The translations under genes were made by a program, and so were the position numbers. This document shows, in pieces, positions 6,557 through 11,902 of a stretch of DNA of 11,902 bases. This DNA is from an uncultured Kiritimatiellota bacterium (lineage in GTDB: Bacteria; Verrucomicrobiota; Kiritimatiellia; RFP12; UBA1067). Numbering within the stretch: the first letter of the stretch is position 1; each line of letters starts with the position of its first letter. Under the pieces are notes generated by a model. That model saw only the letters and a list, made by a program, of their open reading frames with translations. It had not been told where the DNA came from and did no database searches. The stretch is taken from the NCBI GenBank assembly GCA_934654805.1, contig CAKUGW010000099.1, positions 1 through 11,902 of the forward strand. The letters are read 5' to 3'.

Positions 6557-7275
6557 CCGTTCACCGTCAATTTCCTGAAGACCACGTCCAGCCGACCGCC
6601 GTTCGGATCGAGCGCCTTGAGCTCGGCGGGCGTGCCGTCGAACTTCTTCTCGCCGTCGGAGATGACCACGACCTTCGAGCAGACGGCATCGACCTCCTCG
6701 AGGATGTGCGTCGAGATGATGATCGCCTTGCCCTTCGCGGCCATCGCCTTGATCATCTCGCGCACCGTGAACTTCTGGTTCGGGTCGAGGCCGTCCGTCG
6801 GCTCGTCCATGATGAGGACCTTCGGGTCATGGATGATCGCCGCCGCGAACGCCGTGCGCTGGCGGTAGCCCTTCGAGAGCGTGTCGATCGTCTGCCCGGC
6901 GACCTTCTCGAGCTTCGCCTGCACGATCACGTCCGCCACGCGCCGCGCACCCGCCGCGCCCGTGAAGCCGCGCACCTCGGCAATGAACGCGAGGTAGTCG
7001 CGCACGGTCATCGCCCGGTAGCTCGGCGCGGACTCCGGCAGGTAGCCGAGGTCGCGCTTCGCGGCGATCGGGTCGGTCACGATGTCGTGCCCGTCGATGA
7101 CGGCCGTTCCGGACGTCGGCGGCAGGAAGCCCGTGATCATCCGCATGGTGGTCGATTTTCCGGCGCCGTTCGGCCCCAGGAAGCCCAGCACTTCGCCTTC
7201 CTTGACGGAGAAGGACACGCCCTTCACCGCCTGAAAGTCACCGAAGCTCTTCTTCAGGTTCTTGACTTCTAGCAT
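6553..7275 (-). CDS. ABC transporter ATP-binding protein (GldA-like)
   Basis: Encodes 240 residues, a complete single nucleotide-binding domain that energises the permease encoded 70 nt downstream. Walker A is GPNGAGKST (34-42), the signature is LSKGYRQR (133-140, the variant common in ABC-2 exporters), Walker B is VLIMDEPT (153-160), the D-loop is GLDP (162-165) and the switch histidine is H190. The Q-loop area reads GYLPESAPSY (77-86), with Glu at the usual Gln position, also common in this subfamily. It should act at the cytoplasmic face with the GldF part of the next protein. The start at 7275 puts the domain at the normal N-terminus (MLEVKNLKKSFG); the upstream AGAGAA is a weak ribosome binding site. 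A promoter is visible 37 nt upstream. Confidence 0.93.
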   Translation of the reverse strand: MLEVKNLKKSFGDFQAVKGVSFSVKEGEVLGFLGPNGAGKSTTMRMITGFLPPTSGTAVIDGHDIVTDPIAAKRDLGYLPESAPSYRAMTVRDYLAFIAEVRGFTGAAGARRVADVIVQAKLEKVAGQTIDTLSKGYRQRTAFAAAIIHDPKVLIMDEPTDGLDPNQKFTVREMIKAMAAKGKAIIISTHILEEVDAVCSKVVVISDGEKKFDGTPAELKALDPNGGRLDVVFRKLTVNG

Positions 7276-7312
7276 GGTTCTCTGTTGTTGTTAGGTACAA
7301 AAATTTTTGGGT

Positions 7313-7342
7313 ATTATAGCAAAAATTTGGATGAGGGTGCAA
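7313..7342 (-). promoter_or_regulatory. extended -10 promoter of the ABC cassette
   Basis: The minus strand reads TGCTATAAT (7313-7321), a perfect TGnTATAAT. A weak -35 (TTGCAC, 7337-7342) at 18-nt spacing touches the last octamer of the adjacent repeat array. The predicted start near 7306 gives a leader of about 30 nt before the ATPase ATG at 7275. The local sequence is AT-rich in an otherwise GC-rich region. Confidence 0.65.
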
Positions 7343-7450
7343 AAAGTGGAAAAGTGGAAAAGTGGAAAAGTGGAAAAGTGGAAAGGTGGGAAGGTGGAGA
7401 GGTGGAGGGGTTGGTTGAAACCTCTAGCCACGACTCTCCACCTCTCAACC
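7342..7450 (-). repeat. octamer array with inverted second arm (downstream of lipoprotein gene)
   Basis: On the plus strand there are five perfect copies of AAAAGTGG (7342-7381), then AAAGGTGG, GAAGGTGG, AGAGGTGG and AGGGGTTGG (to 7114+300=7414), drifting by one or two bases per unit. After a 21-nt spacer the complementary form returns: 7436-7450 pairs with 7393-7407 at 14 of 15 positions, loop 28 nt. Transcribed from the lipoprotein gene, this makes a hairpin followed by repeated TTTT blocks, so it might also serve as its terminator. It occupies the 182-nt gap between the lipoprotein and ATPase genes together with the ABC promoter. Confidence 0.85.
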
Positions 7451-7457
7451 TCCTTCG

Positions 7458-8315
7458 TCAGAACGCTTCCGTGGCGTCCGACACGCGGCGGCTGCGACGC
7501 TCGGCGGCGCTCTTGCGCGCCTCGGCGCGCAGGGCCTCCGTCTCGTCCGCCGCGACCGTCAGCTGCGCGTCGTCCCACGCGACGAGCACCGTCTCGTAGT
7601 CGCGCGACGCGCCCGCGAGGCACGCCGTCACGTAGCGGCCCGCGCCGAGGTCGAACGTGTAGACCGGACGGCACCAGCTGCGCGGACGCGCCCACGTCTG
7701 GTAGCGCTTCTCGAGCGCCTCGATGAGGTAGTGGCGACGCCAGCTCGTCCCGGGGTCGATCGCGTCCTTCGCGCAGGCGTAGACCTTCACGACCCGGTGC
7801 GTCTTCGGCGTCACGTAGACGTAGTAGTCGTCGAACCCGGCGAGCGCCTTCTTCGGCGTGAACGTCGTCCTGAGGAGCGTCGGCTCGTCCGCGTCCGCGA
7901 CGAAGTTCGTGCCCGCGAACGTCTCGCCGAACTTGAGGCCCAGGAAGCCGTCCTCGACCTTCGCGTCGGCATCGACCTTCGCGTGGATCGGGGAGGCGAG
8001 GCTCTTCAGGCCCGCGTCGCCGACGGGATAGCTCTGCGCGTACTCGCTCGTCGTCGTCGCGAGCATGTTGCCGTCGGCGTCCAGCGTCGTGCGCGTCTCG
8101 CGGCGGTGCTCCGTGACCATGTTGCCGTTCGTCGTCACCGTCATCTCCGTGAAGGAGCGCGAGACCGAACCGTTCTCGTTCGTGACGACAGAAGCCTCGG
8201 AGGACTTCTGCGACACGTCCTTCTTCTCGTCGCAGCTTGCTGCGGCGAAGCCGATCAGGGCCGTGACGGCGAGAACGCCGGCCACCGTGCCCGTGAGTTT
8301 CTTTCCTTTTTTCAT
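7458..8315 (-). CDS. putative lipoprotein of unknown function
   Basis: Encodes 285 residues that I do not recognise. The N-terminus is a typical export signal: a basic start (MKKGKK), a hydrophobic core (about 8-27) and AAASC with C28 as candidate lipidated cysteine. The -3 position is Ala rather than Leu, so the lipobox is imperfect. A Ser/Thr/Asn-rich region (30-95) follows, then a compact region containing GFLGLKFGETF (123-133), a phrase seen in small envelope proteins, and FDDYYVYVTP (161-170). Four later cysteines or cysteine neighbours (C181, C215, C232) could form disulfides. The C-terminus (260-285) is Arg/Glu/Ala-rich and helical. AAGGAA 11 nt upstream is a modest ribosome binding site. 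It lies between pyrD and the ABC cassette; a functional link to the cassette is possible but unproven. Confidence 0.75.
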   Translation of the reverse strand: MKKGKKLTGTVAGVLAVTALIGFAAASCDEKKDVSQKSSEASVVTNENGSVSRSFTEMTVTTNGNMVTEHRRETRTTLDADGNMLATTTSEYAQSYPVGDAGLKSLASPIHAKVDADAKVEDGFLGLKFGETFAGTNFVADADEPTLLRTTFTPKKALAGFDDYYVYVTPKTHRVVKVYACAKDAIDPGTSWRRHYLIEALEKRYQTWARPRSWCRPVYTFDLGAGRYVTACLAGASRDYETVLVAWDDAQLTVAADETEALRAEARKSAAERRSRRVSDATEAF

Positions 8316-8356
8316 GTTGTCGTTTCCTTTCTCCGGTTTCCCGGTTGAACGGCAAC

Positions 8357-8388
8357 AGTATACAAAACGGATGTTAACGGCGTGTTAA
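8357..8388 (-). promoter_or_regulatory. promoter with tandem TTAACA boxes for the lipoprotein gene
   Basis: On the minus strand TTAACA (8383-8388), five bases, TTAACA (8372-8377), nine bases, then TATACT (8357-8362). The two hexamers are 11 bp apart (one helical turn) and sit where a -35 box would be, with no consensus -35 present. This is the layout of response-regulator-activated promoters; TTAACA-N5-TTAACA is close to the PhoP box of Bacillus subtilis. The first box includes the pyrD stop codon. The activator is not identified. Confidence 0.4.
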
Positions 8389-9299
8389 CGGGAATCGGAC
8401 AGGTTTCCGGTGAGTTCGGCGACGGACGCGAAGCCGTGGCGTTCGCAGTAGGCGACGATGCCGTCGTAGACCGCCGCGACGACGCCGGGGTCGGTGAACG
8501 TCGCCGTGCCGACCGCGACGGCCGTCGCGCCCGCAAGCAGGAACTCGATCGCGTCCTTCGCCTCGTACACGCCGCCCATCGCGAGGATCGGCAGCCTCGT
8601 CGCCCGGTGCGCGTCGTAGACGAGCTTCACGGCGGCCGGATGGACGCCGCGCCCCGACAGGCCGCCCGTCCGGTTCGCCAGGACGGGCACGCGCCGCTCG
8701 ATGTCGATCACCATCGCGGGAATCGTGTTGATCATCGACAGGCCGTCCGCCCCCGCGTCCTCGCACGCCTTCACGTACGGGACGATCGACGGCACGTTCG
8801 GCGCGAGCTTCACGAGCAGCGGCAGCCTTGTCGCCTTCCGCACGGCCGAGACGACCTCGAAGAGAACCTTCGGATCCTGTCCGAACGTGTGCCCGCCCGC
8901 CTTGACGTTCGGACACGAGACGTTCATTTCCAGCGCATCGACCGCGTCGCCCAGGCGTTCGGCGACGTCCGCGTACGCCTCGACCGAGCCGCCCCAGATG
9001 TTCGCGATGAGCGGCACGTCCGTCGCCTGGCGGTAGGCGGGCACCGTCTCGGAGAGGAAGTGCCCGACGCCCGTCCCCTGCAGGCCGATCGCGTTGACGA
9101 GCCCGCCGAAGACCTCGGCATGGCGCGGCATCGGGTTGCCCGGCCACGGCTCGACGCGGATGCCCTTCGCCGTCACGGCGCCGAGCTTCGCGTAATCGAC
9201 CGCGCCGAGGTACTCCGTGCCGTAGCCGAACGTCCCGCTCGCCGTCGCGACCGGCGTCGGCATCGCGAGCCCGCCCAAGTTGACCGACATCTTCACCAT
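8385..9299 (-). CDS. pyrD: dihydroorotate dehydrogenase B, catalytic subunit
   Basis: Encodes 304 residues. This FMN subunit oxidises dihydroorotate to orotate in pyrimidine synthesis and passes electrons to PyrK. Class 1B is shown by the active-site cysteine in NVSCPNVKAGG (126-136, C129). Other landmarks are ATASGTFGYG (18-27), TAKGI with K45, NAIGLQG (69-75), K164 in VKLAPN, NTIP (191-194), GGLSG (212-216) and the FMN phosphate sites MGGV (241-244) and VGTATF (263-268). The start at 9299 is chosen because a GGAGG lies 7 nt upstream; it overlaps the pyrK stop by 7 nt. An ATG three codons later has poor spacing, and an upstream in-frame extension to 9488 would lie wholly inside pyrK. Length is normal for the family. 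Confidence 0.96.
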   Translation of the reverse strand: MVKMSVNLGGLAMPTPVATASGTFGYGTEYLGAVDYAKLGAVTAKGIRVEPWPGNPMPRHAEVFGGLVNAIGLQGTGVGHFLSETVPAYRQATDVPLIANIWGGSVEAYADVAERLGDAVDALEMNVSCPNVKAGGHTFGQDPKVLFEVVSAVRKATRLPLLVKLAPNVPSIVPYVKACEDAGADGLSMINTIPAMVIDIERRVPVLANRTGGLSGRGVHPAAVKLVYDAHRATRLPILAMGGVYEAKDAIEFLLAGATAVAVGTATFTDPGVVAAVYDGIVAYCERHGFASVAELTGNLSDSR

Positions 9300-10144
9300 A
9301 CGAGATCCTCCGCCCTGAACACCGGGCCGTCCACGCAGCAGCGCGCGTTGCCCTTCACCGTCCTCTGGATGCAGGCGTAGCACGCGCCGACGCCGCAGAC
9401 CATGTGGCGGTCGACCGAGATCCAGCCCGGCGCGCCAAGCGCGCACGCGCGTTCCGAAACCGCCCTCAGGAGCCCGTCCGGCCCGCACGTGAACAGCGCG
9501 AAGCGCTCGCCTGCCGCGCGCAGGCGGTTCAGCTCCGCATCGAGCGGCACGACGGCAAAGCCCTTCGTGCCGAACGAGCCGTCGTTCGTCGCGGCGAAGA
9601 CCTCGACGCCGAGCGCGGCGAAGCGGTCGAGCGCCAGGAGGTCGTCCTTCGTGCGCCCCCCGACGAAGAGCTTGGGGGAAATAATCGAATGGTCGAATTG
9701 CCGAATAATCGAATTGTCTGCCCCCCTCGCCATTCGACGATTCGATAATTCGATTATTCGATTATTCTCCACGAGCCGCCGCGCGAGGAAGTAGAGCGGC
9801 GCGACGCCATAGCCGCCGCCCACGAGCAGCGGCGTGCCGTCGCACGTCGTCGGGAAGCCCCGGCCGAGCGGCCCCAGCACCTCGACCGTCTCGCCCGGCT
9901 TCACGGCTTTCAGGGCCGCCGTGCCGCGCCCCACCGTCTTGTAGAGAAGCTCGAGCCGTCCGCCTTCGGCGTTGAAGATCGAGAACGGACGCCGCAGGGC
10001 GCTCGCCTCCAGCGCAGGCACCTTCACGTGCACGAACTGCCCCGGCTGGGCGTCCGCCGCGATCTGCGGCGCGTCCAGCACGAGCAGACGGTAGCCCGGC
10101 CCGCAGTCCGCATGGGAAATCACCTTCGTCTGTTCGTTTCGCAT
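9293..10144 (-). CDS. pyrK: dihydroorotate dehydrogenase B, electron transfer subunit, with repeat-derived insertion
   Basis: Encodes 283 residues. PyrK carries FAD and a 2Fe-2S cluster and passes electrons from PyrD to NAD+. The FAD domain shows RRPFSIF (51-57) and YKTVGRGT (68-75); the NAD-binding region begins LLVGGGYGVAPL (106-117); CGPDGLL (220-226) follows. Cluster ligands are C250, C255, C258 and C270 in CGVGACYACIQ...CCVDGPVF. Residues about 126-158 are an extra segment rich in Asn, Ile, Arg and Ser, encoded by an AT-rich octamer array. It lies between the helix LARRLVE and the strand LFVGGRTKDDL, normally joined by a short turn. Without it the protein would be about 250 residues, the family's usual size. 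The frame is intact, so the protein is probably functional. The ATG is 4 nt after the preceding gene. Confidence 0.94.
   Translation of the reverse strand: MRNEQTKVISHADCGPGYRLLVLDAPQIAADAQPGQFVHVKVPALEASALRRPFSIFNAEGGRLELLYKTVGRGTAALKAVKPGETVEVLGPLGRGFPTTCDGTPLLVGGGYGVAPLYFLARRLVENNRIIELSNRRMARGADNSIIRQFDHSIISPKLFVGGRTKDDLLALDRFAALGVEVFAATNDGSFGTKGFAVVPLDAELNRLRAAGERFALFTCGPDGLLRAVSERACALGAPGWISVDRHMVCGVGACYACIQRTVKGNARCCVDGPVFRAEDLVW
9307..9311 (-). promoter_or_regulatory. ribosome binding site of pyrD
   Basis: A perfect GGAGG within the last codons of pyrK, 7 nt before the pyrD ATG at 9299. It decides between the two candidate ATG codons (9299 and 9290). Confidence 0.75.
9681..9767 (-). 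repeat. octamer fold-back array inside pyrK
   Basis: Plus-strand units are ATAATCGA, ATGGTCGA, ATTGCCGA, ATAATCGA, ATTGTCTG (9681-9720). After a C-rich 11-nt spacer come ATTCGACG, ATTCGATA, ATTCGATT, ATTCGATT, ATTCTCC (9732-9770). The second set is the reverse complement of the first: ATAATCGAAT (9681-9690) pairs perfectly with ATTCGATTAT at 9748-9757 and at 9756-9765. It is strongly AT-rich inside a GC-rich gene and adds about 33 codons without a stop or frameshift. Confidence 0.85.
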
Positions 10145-10148
10145 AGCC

Positions 10149-10790
10149 TCACATTCCCAGTTGCGCGCGCTGGCGCACCGTCTTCAGCGCGAGCCACATG
10201 TCCTGCTTCATCTTCTTGAGGGCCGGCGTCACCGTCGTGAACCGCACAATCTCCTCCGGCGACTTCACCAGGAGGACGTCCCTGCCCTTCGGCGACTTGA
10301 GCCAGCGGTTCTCCTCGCCGCGCAGCCCCGGCATGTACTTCGCGAGCGCGGCGCGTCCGAGAAAGACGAAGAACCGCGCGTTCGGGATCGGCGGCGCGAC
10401 GACGACCGGCGCGGTCTCGGGCGTCTGGCCCATCGCCGGGATGATCTTCGCCATCATCTCGACCGCGCGCGGCGACAGCGGCCTGTCGGCGATGAAGATG
10501 AAGTCGAACGGCCCCTTCGCCCCCGGTGCCGTTGCGGCCGTTGGCGGCGGCTCTGAAACGGCCTTTGGAGCCGGCTTCTCCGTCCTGTGCGTCGTCTGCG
10601 TCCCATGCGTCCTGTCCGCCGTCGTCGCCGTCGCCCCCGCGCCCGTCCCCGCCGCCGTCCCCGCCGCCTCCGGCGGCGCAAGCAGCGCGCGGTCGACCTC
10701 GATCGCCCGAACGCCCAGCTCGCGTTCGAGCGCGAGGTAGTCCGCAAGCCCGTCGAGCACGAACGCGAGGATGTCTGCGGACTCCGCCAT
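10149..10790 (-). CDS. uracil-DNA glycosylase-like protein lacking the catalytic block
   Basis: Encodes 213 residues. The N-terminal 40 residues (ADYLALERELGVRAIEVD, 16-33) resemble the leader found before family-4-type uracil-DNA glycosylase domains. A Pro/Ala/Thr-rich linker (39-92) follows. The rest maps onto the UDG fold: FDFIFIADRP (95-104) on the first strand, a helix ending PAMG (118-121), NARFFVFLGRAALAKYM (137-153) on the usual LGxxAL strand-helix, LRGEENRW (156-163), VLLVKSPEE (172-180) on the strand that normally ends in the catalytic HPS/HPA, and KKMKQDMWLALK (192-203) on the final helix. The GEAPGxxED loop, the cluster cysteines and the motif histidine are absent, so glycosylase activity is unlikely. 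The assignment is from pattern recognition; a remote homologue with another role is possible. It starts 12 nt after galE and ends 4 nt before pyrK. Confidence 0.65.
   Translation of the reverse strand: MAESADILAFVLDGLADYLALERELGVRAIEVDRALLAPPEAAGTAAGTGAGATATTADRTHGTQTTHRTEKPAPKAVSEPPPTAATAPGAKGPFDFIFIADRPLSPRAVEMMAKIIPAMGQTPETAPVVVAPPIPNARFFVFLGRAALAKYMPGLRGEENRWLKSPKGRDVLLVKSPEEIVRFTTVTPALKKMKQDMWLALKTVRQRAQLGM
10581..10670 (-). repeat. nonamer array inside the UDG-like gene
   Basis: Ten uninterrupted 9-base units on the plus strand starting CGTCCTGTG, CGTCGTCTG, CGTCCCATG, CGTCCTGTC, CGCCGTCGT, CGCCGTCGC. Nearly all begin CG, and the later units drift to pure C/G. Because nine is a multiple of three, the unit stays in frame and encodes a three-residue rhythm in the linker (such as RTH-GTQ-TTH-RTE, 60-71). 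Weaker 9-base periodicity seems to extend down to about 10526. No convincing inverted arm was seen here. Confidence 0.75.
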
Positions 10791-10802
10791 CGGGCCGTTC
10801 CG

Positions 10803-11834
10803 TCAGTCCGCCTTCTTCTCGTAGCCGTAGGGGTTCTGCTCCTGCCAGCGCCACGTGTCCGCGCACATCTCGTCGATGCCGCGCTCGGCCTTCCAGCCGA
10901 GCTCCTTCGCAGCGAGCGTCGGGTCGGCCCAGCACTCGGCGATGTCGCCGGGACGGCGCGGGCAGATCCTGTACGGCACGGGACGGCCGGAGGCCTTCTC
11001 GAACGCCTTGACGATCTGGAGGACCGAGTACCCGTGCCCCGTGCCGAGGTTGTAGACCTTGAGGCCGAGCGCCGGCTCGTTCGCCAGCTTCTCGATCGCC
11101 TTCAGGTGGCCGATCGCGAGATCGACGACGTGGATGTAGTCGCGCACGCCCGTGCCGTCCGGCGTCGGGTAGTCGTTGCCGAAGACGCTGAGTTCGGGGC
11201 GACGCCCGACCGCGACCTGCGCGACGTACGGCAGGAGGTTGTTCGGGATGCCCGCCGGGTCTTCGCCGATGAGGCCCGACTTGTGCGCGCCGATCGGGTT
11301 GAAGTAGCGCAGGAGGATGACGTTCCACGCGGGATCGGCCTTCTGGACGTCCTTGAAGACCTGCTCCATCATGAGCTTCGTCCAGCCGTAGGGGTTCGTG
11401 CAGCCCGGCGTCGGGAAGTCCTCGCGGATCGGCACGGACTTCGGCTCGCCGTAGACCGTCGCCGACGACGAGAAGACGATGTTCTTGCAGTTGTGCTCCG
11501 CAAGGCACTTCAGGAGCGTGAACGTGCCGCCGAGGTTGTTGGCGTAGTACTTGAGCGGAATCTTCGTCGACTCGCCGACGGCCTTCAGCGCGGCGAAGTG
11601 AATCGTCGCCTGGAACGGCGCCTCCGCGTCGAGGATGGCGTTGAGCTTCTTCTCGTCGCGGATGTCGGCCTTGTAGAAGGTCGGCTCCTTGCCCGTGATG
11701 CGCTTCACGCGCGCAAGCGACTTGCGCGAGCTGTTGCAGAGGTTGTCGACGACGACGACCTCGTGCCCCGCGTCCAGGAGCTCCACGACCGTATGGCTGC
11801 CGATGTACCCGGCGCCGCCCGTAACCAGAATCTT
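10803..11834 (-). CDS. galE: UDP-glucose 4-epimerase, coding sequence after a group II intron
   Basis: The visible part encodes 343 residues beginning KILVTGGAGYIGSH, codon 2 onward of a normal GalE (E. coli GalE has 338). It interconverts UDP-galactose and UDP-glucose with tightly bound NAD. Numbering with a missing Met1: GGxGxxG at 7-13, SSSATVYG (123-130) with S125, YGWTK with Y150 and K154, one residue off the E. coli positions S124, Y149 and K153. RYFNPIGAH (177-185) and DGTGVRDYIHV (227-237) are also present. No ATG, GTG or TTG lies in frame between codon 2 and the window edge. Upstream the sequence is the 3' end of a group II intron, so the start codon should lie beyond the window in the 5' exon. 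A GTG at 11786 would remove the NAD motif and is rejected. galM is about 8 kb downstream. Confidence 0.93.
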   Translation of the reverse strand, partial: KILVTGGAGYIGSHTVVELLDAGHEVVVVDNLCNSSRKSLARVKRITGKEPTFYKADIRDEKKLNAILDAEAPFQATIHFAALKAVGESTKIPLKYYANNLGGTFTLLKCLAEHNCKNIVFSSSATVYGEPKSVPIREDFPTPGCTNPYGWTKLMMEQVFKDVQKADPAWNVILLRYFNPIGAHKSGLIGEDPAGIPNNLLPYVAQVAVGRRPELSVFGNDYPTPDGTGVRDYIHVVDLAIGHLKAIEKLANEPALGLKVYNLGTGHGYSVLQIVKAFEKASGRPVPYRICPRRPGDIAECWADPTLAAKELGWKAERGIDEMCADTWRWQEQNPYGYEKKAD

Positions 11835-11902
11835 GTAGAGTAGAGACCCACGCCTCGGCTTCGCCGATGCGACTTCCCCCTCATCAAACCGGACGTGCGG
11901 AT
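11835..11902 (-). mobile_element. 3' end of a group II intron (domain V remnant, domain VI, 3' splice site)
   Basis: The minus strand from the window edge reads CCGCACGTCCGGTTT, matching the 3' strand of bacterial domain V (typically GCACGTACGGTT). Domain VI follows: GAG (880-882 of 11xxx) pairs with CTC (11838-11840), then A11841 is unpaired, then GGGGA (11875-11879) pairs with TCTCT (11842-11846, one or two wobbles). The tip is a CGGC-GAA-GCCG hairpin (11856-11866). A11841 is the seventh base from the end of CTAC, the usual branch-point position, and the intron ends in AC, fitting the AY rule. The next base begins AAG, codon 2 of galE. The intron body and any reverse transcriptase lie outside the window. 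Confidence 0.88.

Noticed and set aside
9300..9488. Longer pyrD N-terminus starting at 9488
   Set aside because: The extension lies wholly inside pyrK and is Arg-rich without family similarity; the ATG at 9299 has a perfect GGAGG.
7342..10670. CRISPR array
   Set aside because: The repeats are 7-9 bases with no unique spacers, and no cas genes are present.
10803..11786. galE starting at the GTG at 11786
   Set aside because: This would delete KILVTGGAGYIGSH, the NAD-binding motif essential to the family, and the frame clearly continues upstream with conserved residues.
11835..11902. Coding N-terminal extension of GalE (frame open to the window edge)
   Set aside because: The sequence has the conserved bases and fold of group II intron domains V-VI, and the translated residues (PHVRFDEGEV...) resemble the spurious translation often seen at such intron ends.

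Overview
The window is a GC-rich bacterial chromosome segment, and every gene I can support lies on the minus strand. It therefore reads from right (11902) to left (1). No single gene fixes the taxonomy. The combination of an RNase HIII, a GldF-GldG fusion with its own ATPase and a DUF4340 partner, high GC, and numerous short-period repeat arrays suggests a member of the PVC group (Kiritimatiellota/Lentisphaerota-like). That placement is inference.

Right part (11902-8385): the window opens inside the 3' end of a group II intron (domain V remnant and a complete domain VI with a bulged adenosine). It is followed directly by codon 2 of galE (UDP-glucose 4-epimerase), so galE appears to be interrupted at or next to its start codon. 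Then come a uracil-DNA-glycosylase-like protein that lacks the family's catalytic block, and the pyrK-pyrD pair encoding the two subunits of NAD-dependent dihydroorotate dehydrogenase 1B. These four genes are tightly packed (12 nt, 4 nt, 7-nt overlap) and look like one transcription unit.

Middle (8384-2695): a putative lipoprotein of unknown function follows, with tandem TTAACA boxes upstream. Next is a three-gene ABC cassette with its own extended -10 promoter: an ATPase, an 864-residue fusion of ABC-2 permease and GldG-like domain, and a membrane-anchored DUF4340 protein. It ends in a strong intrinsic terminator. The three cassette proteins probably form one complex in the inner membrane.

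Left part (2694-1): tRNA-Val(GAC), galM (aldose 1-epimerase), rnhC (RNase HIII) and a small PQ-loop/SemiSWEET-sized membrane protein follow closely on each other. galE and galM both belong to galactose metabolism but sit about 8 kb apart.

The most unusual feature is a set of at least six degenerate tandem arrays with unit lengths of 7, 8 or 9 bases. Each has its own unit sequence, and at least three have a fold-back layout in which the second half is the reverse complement of the first. Four sit in or at the edges of intergenic gaps (one runs into the end of the GldF-GldG gene, another includes the ATPase stop codon). Two lie inside genes without breaking the frame (pyrK and the UDG-like gene). 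No gap between genes exceeds about 185 bases.
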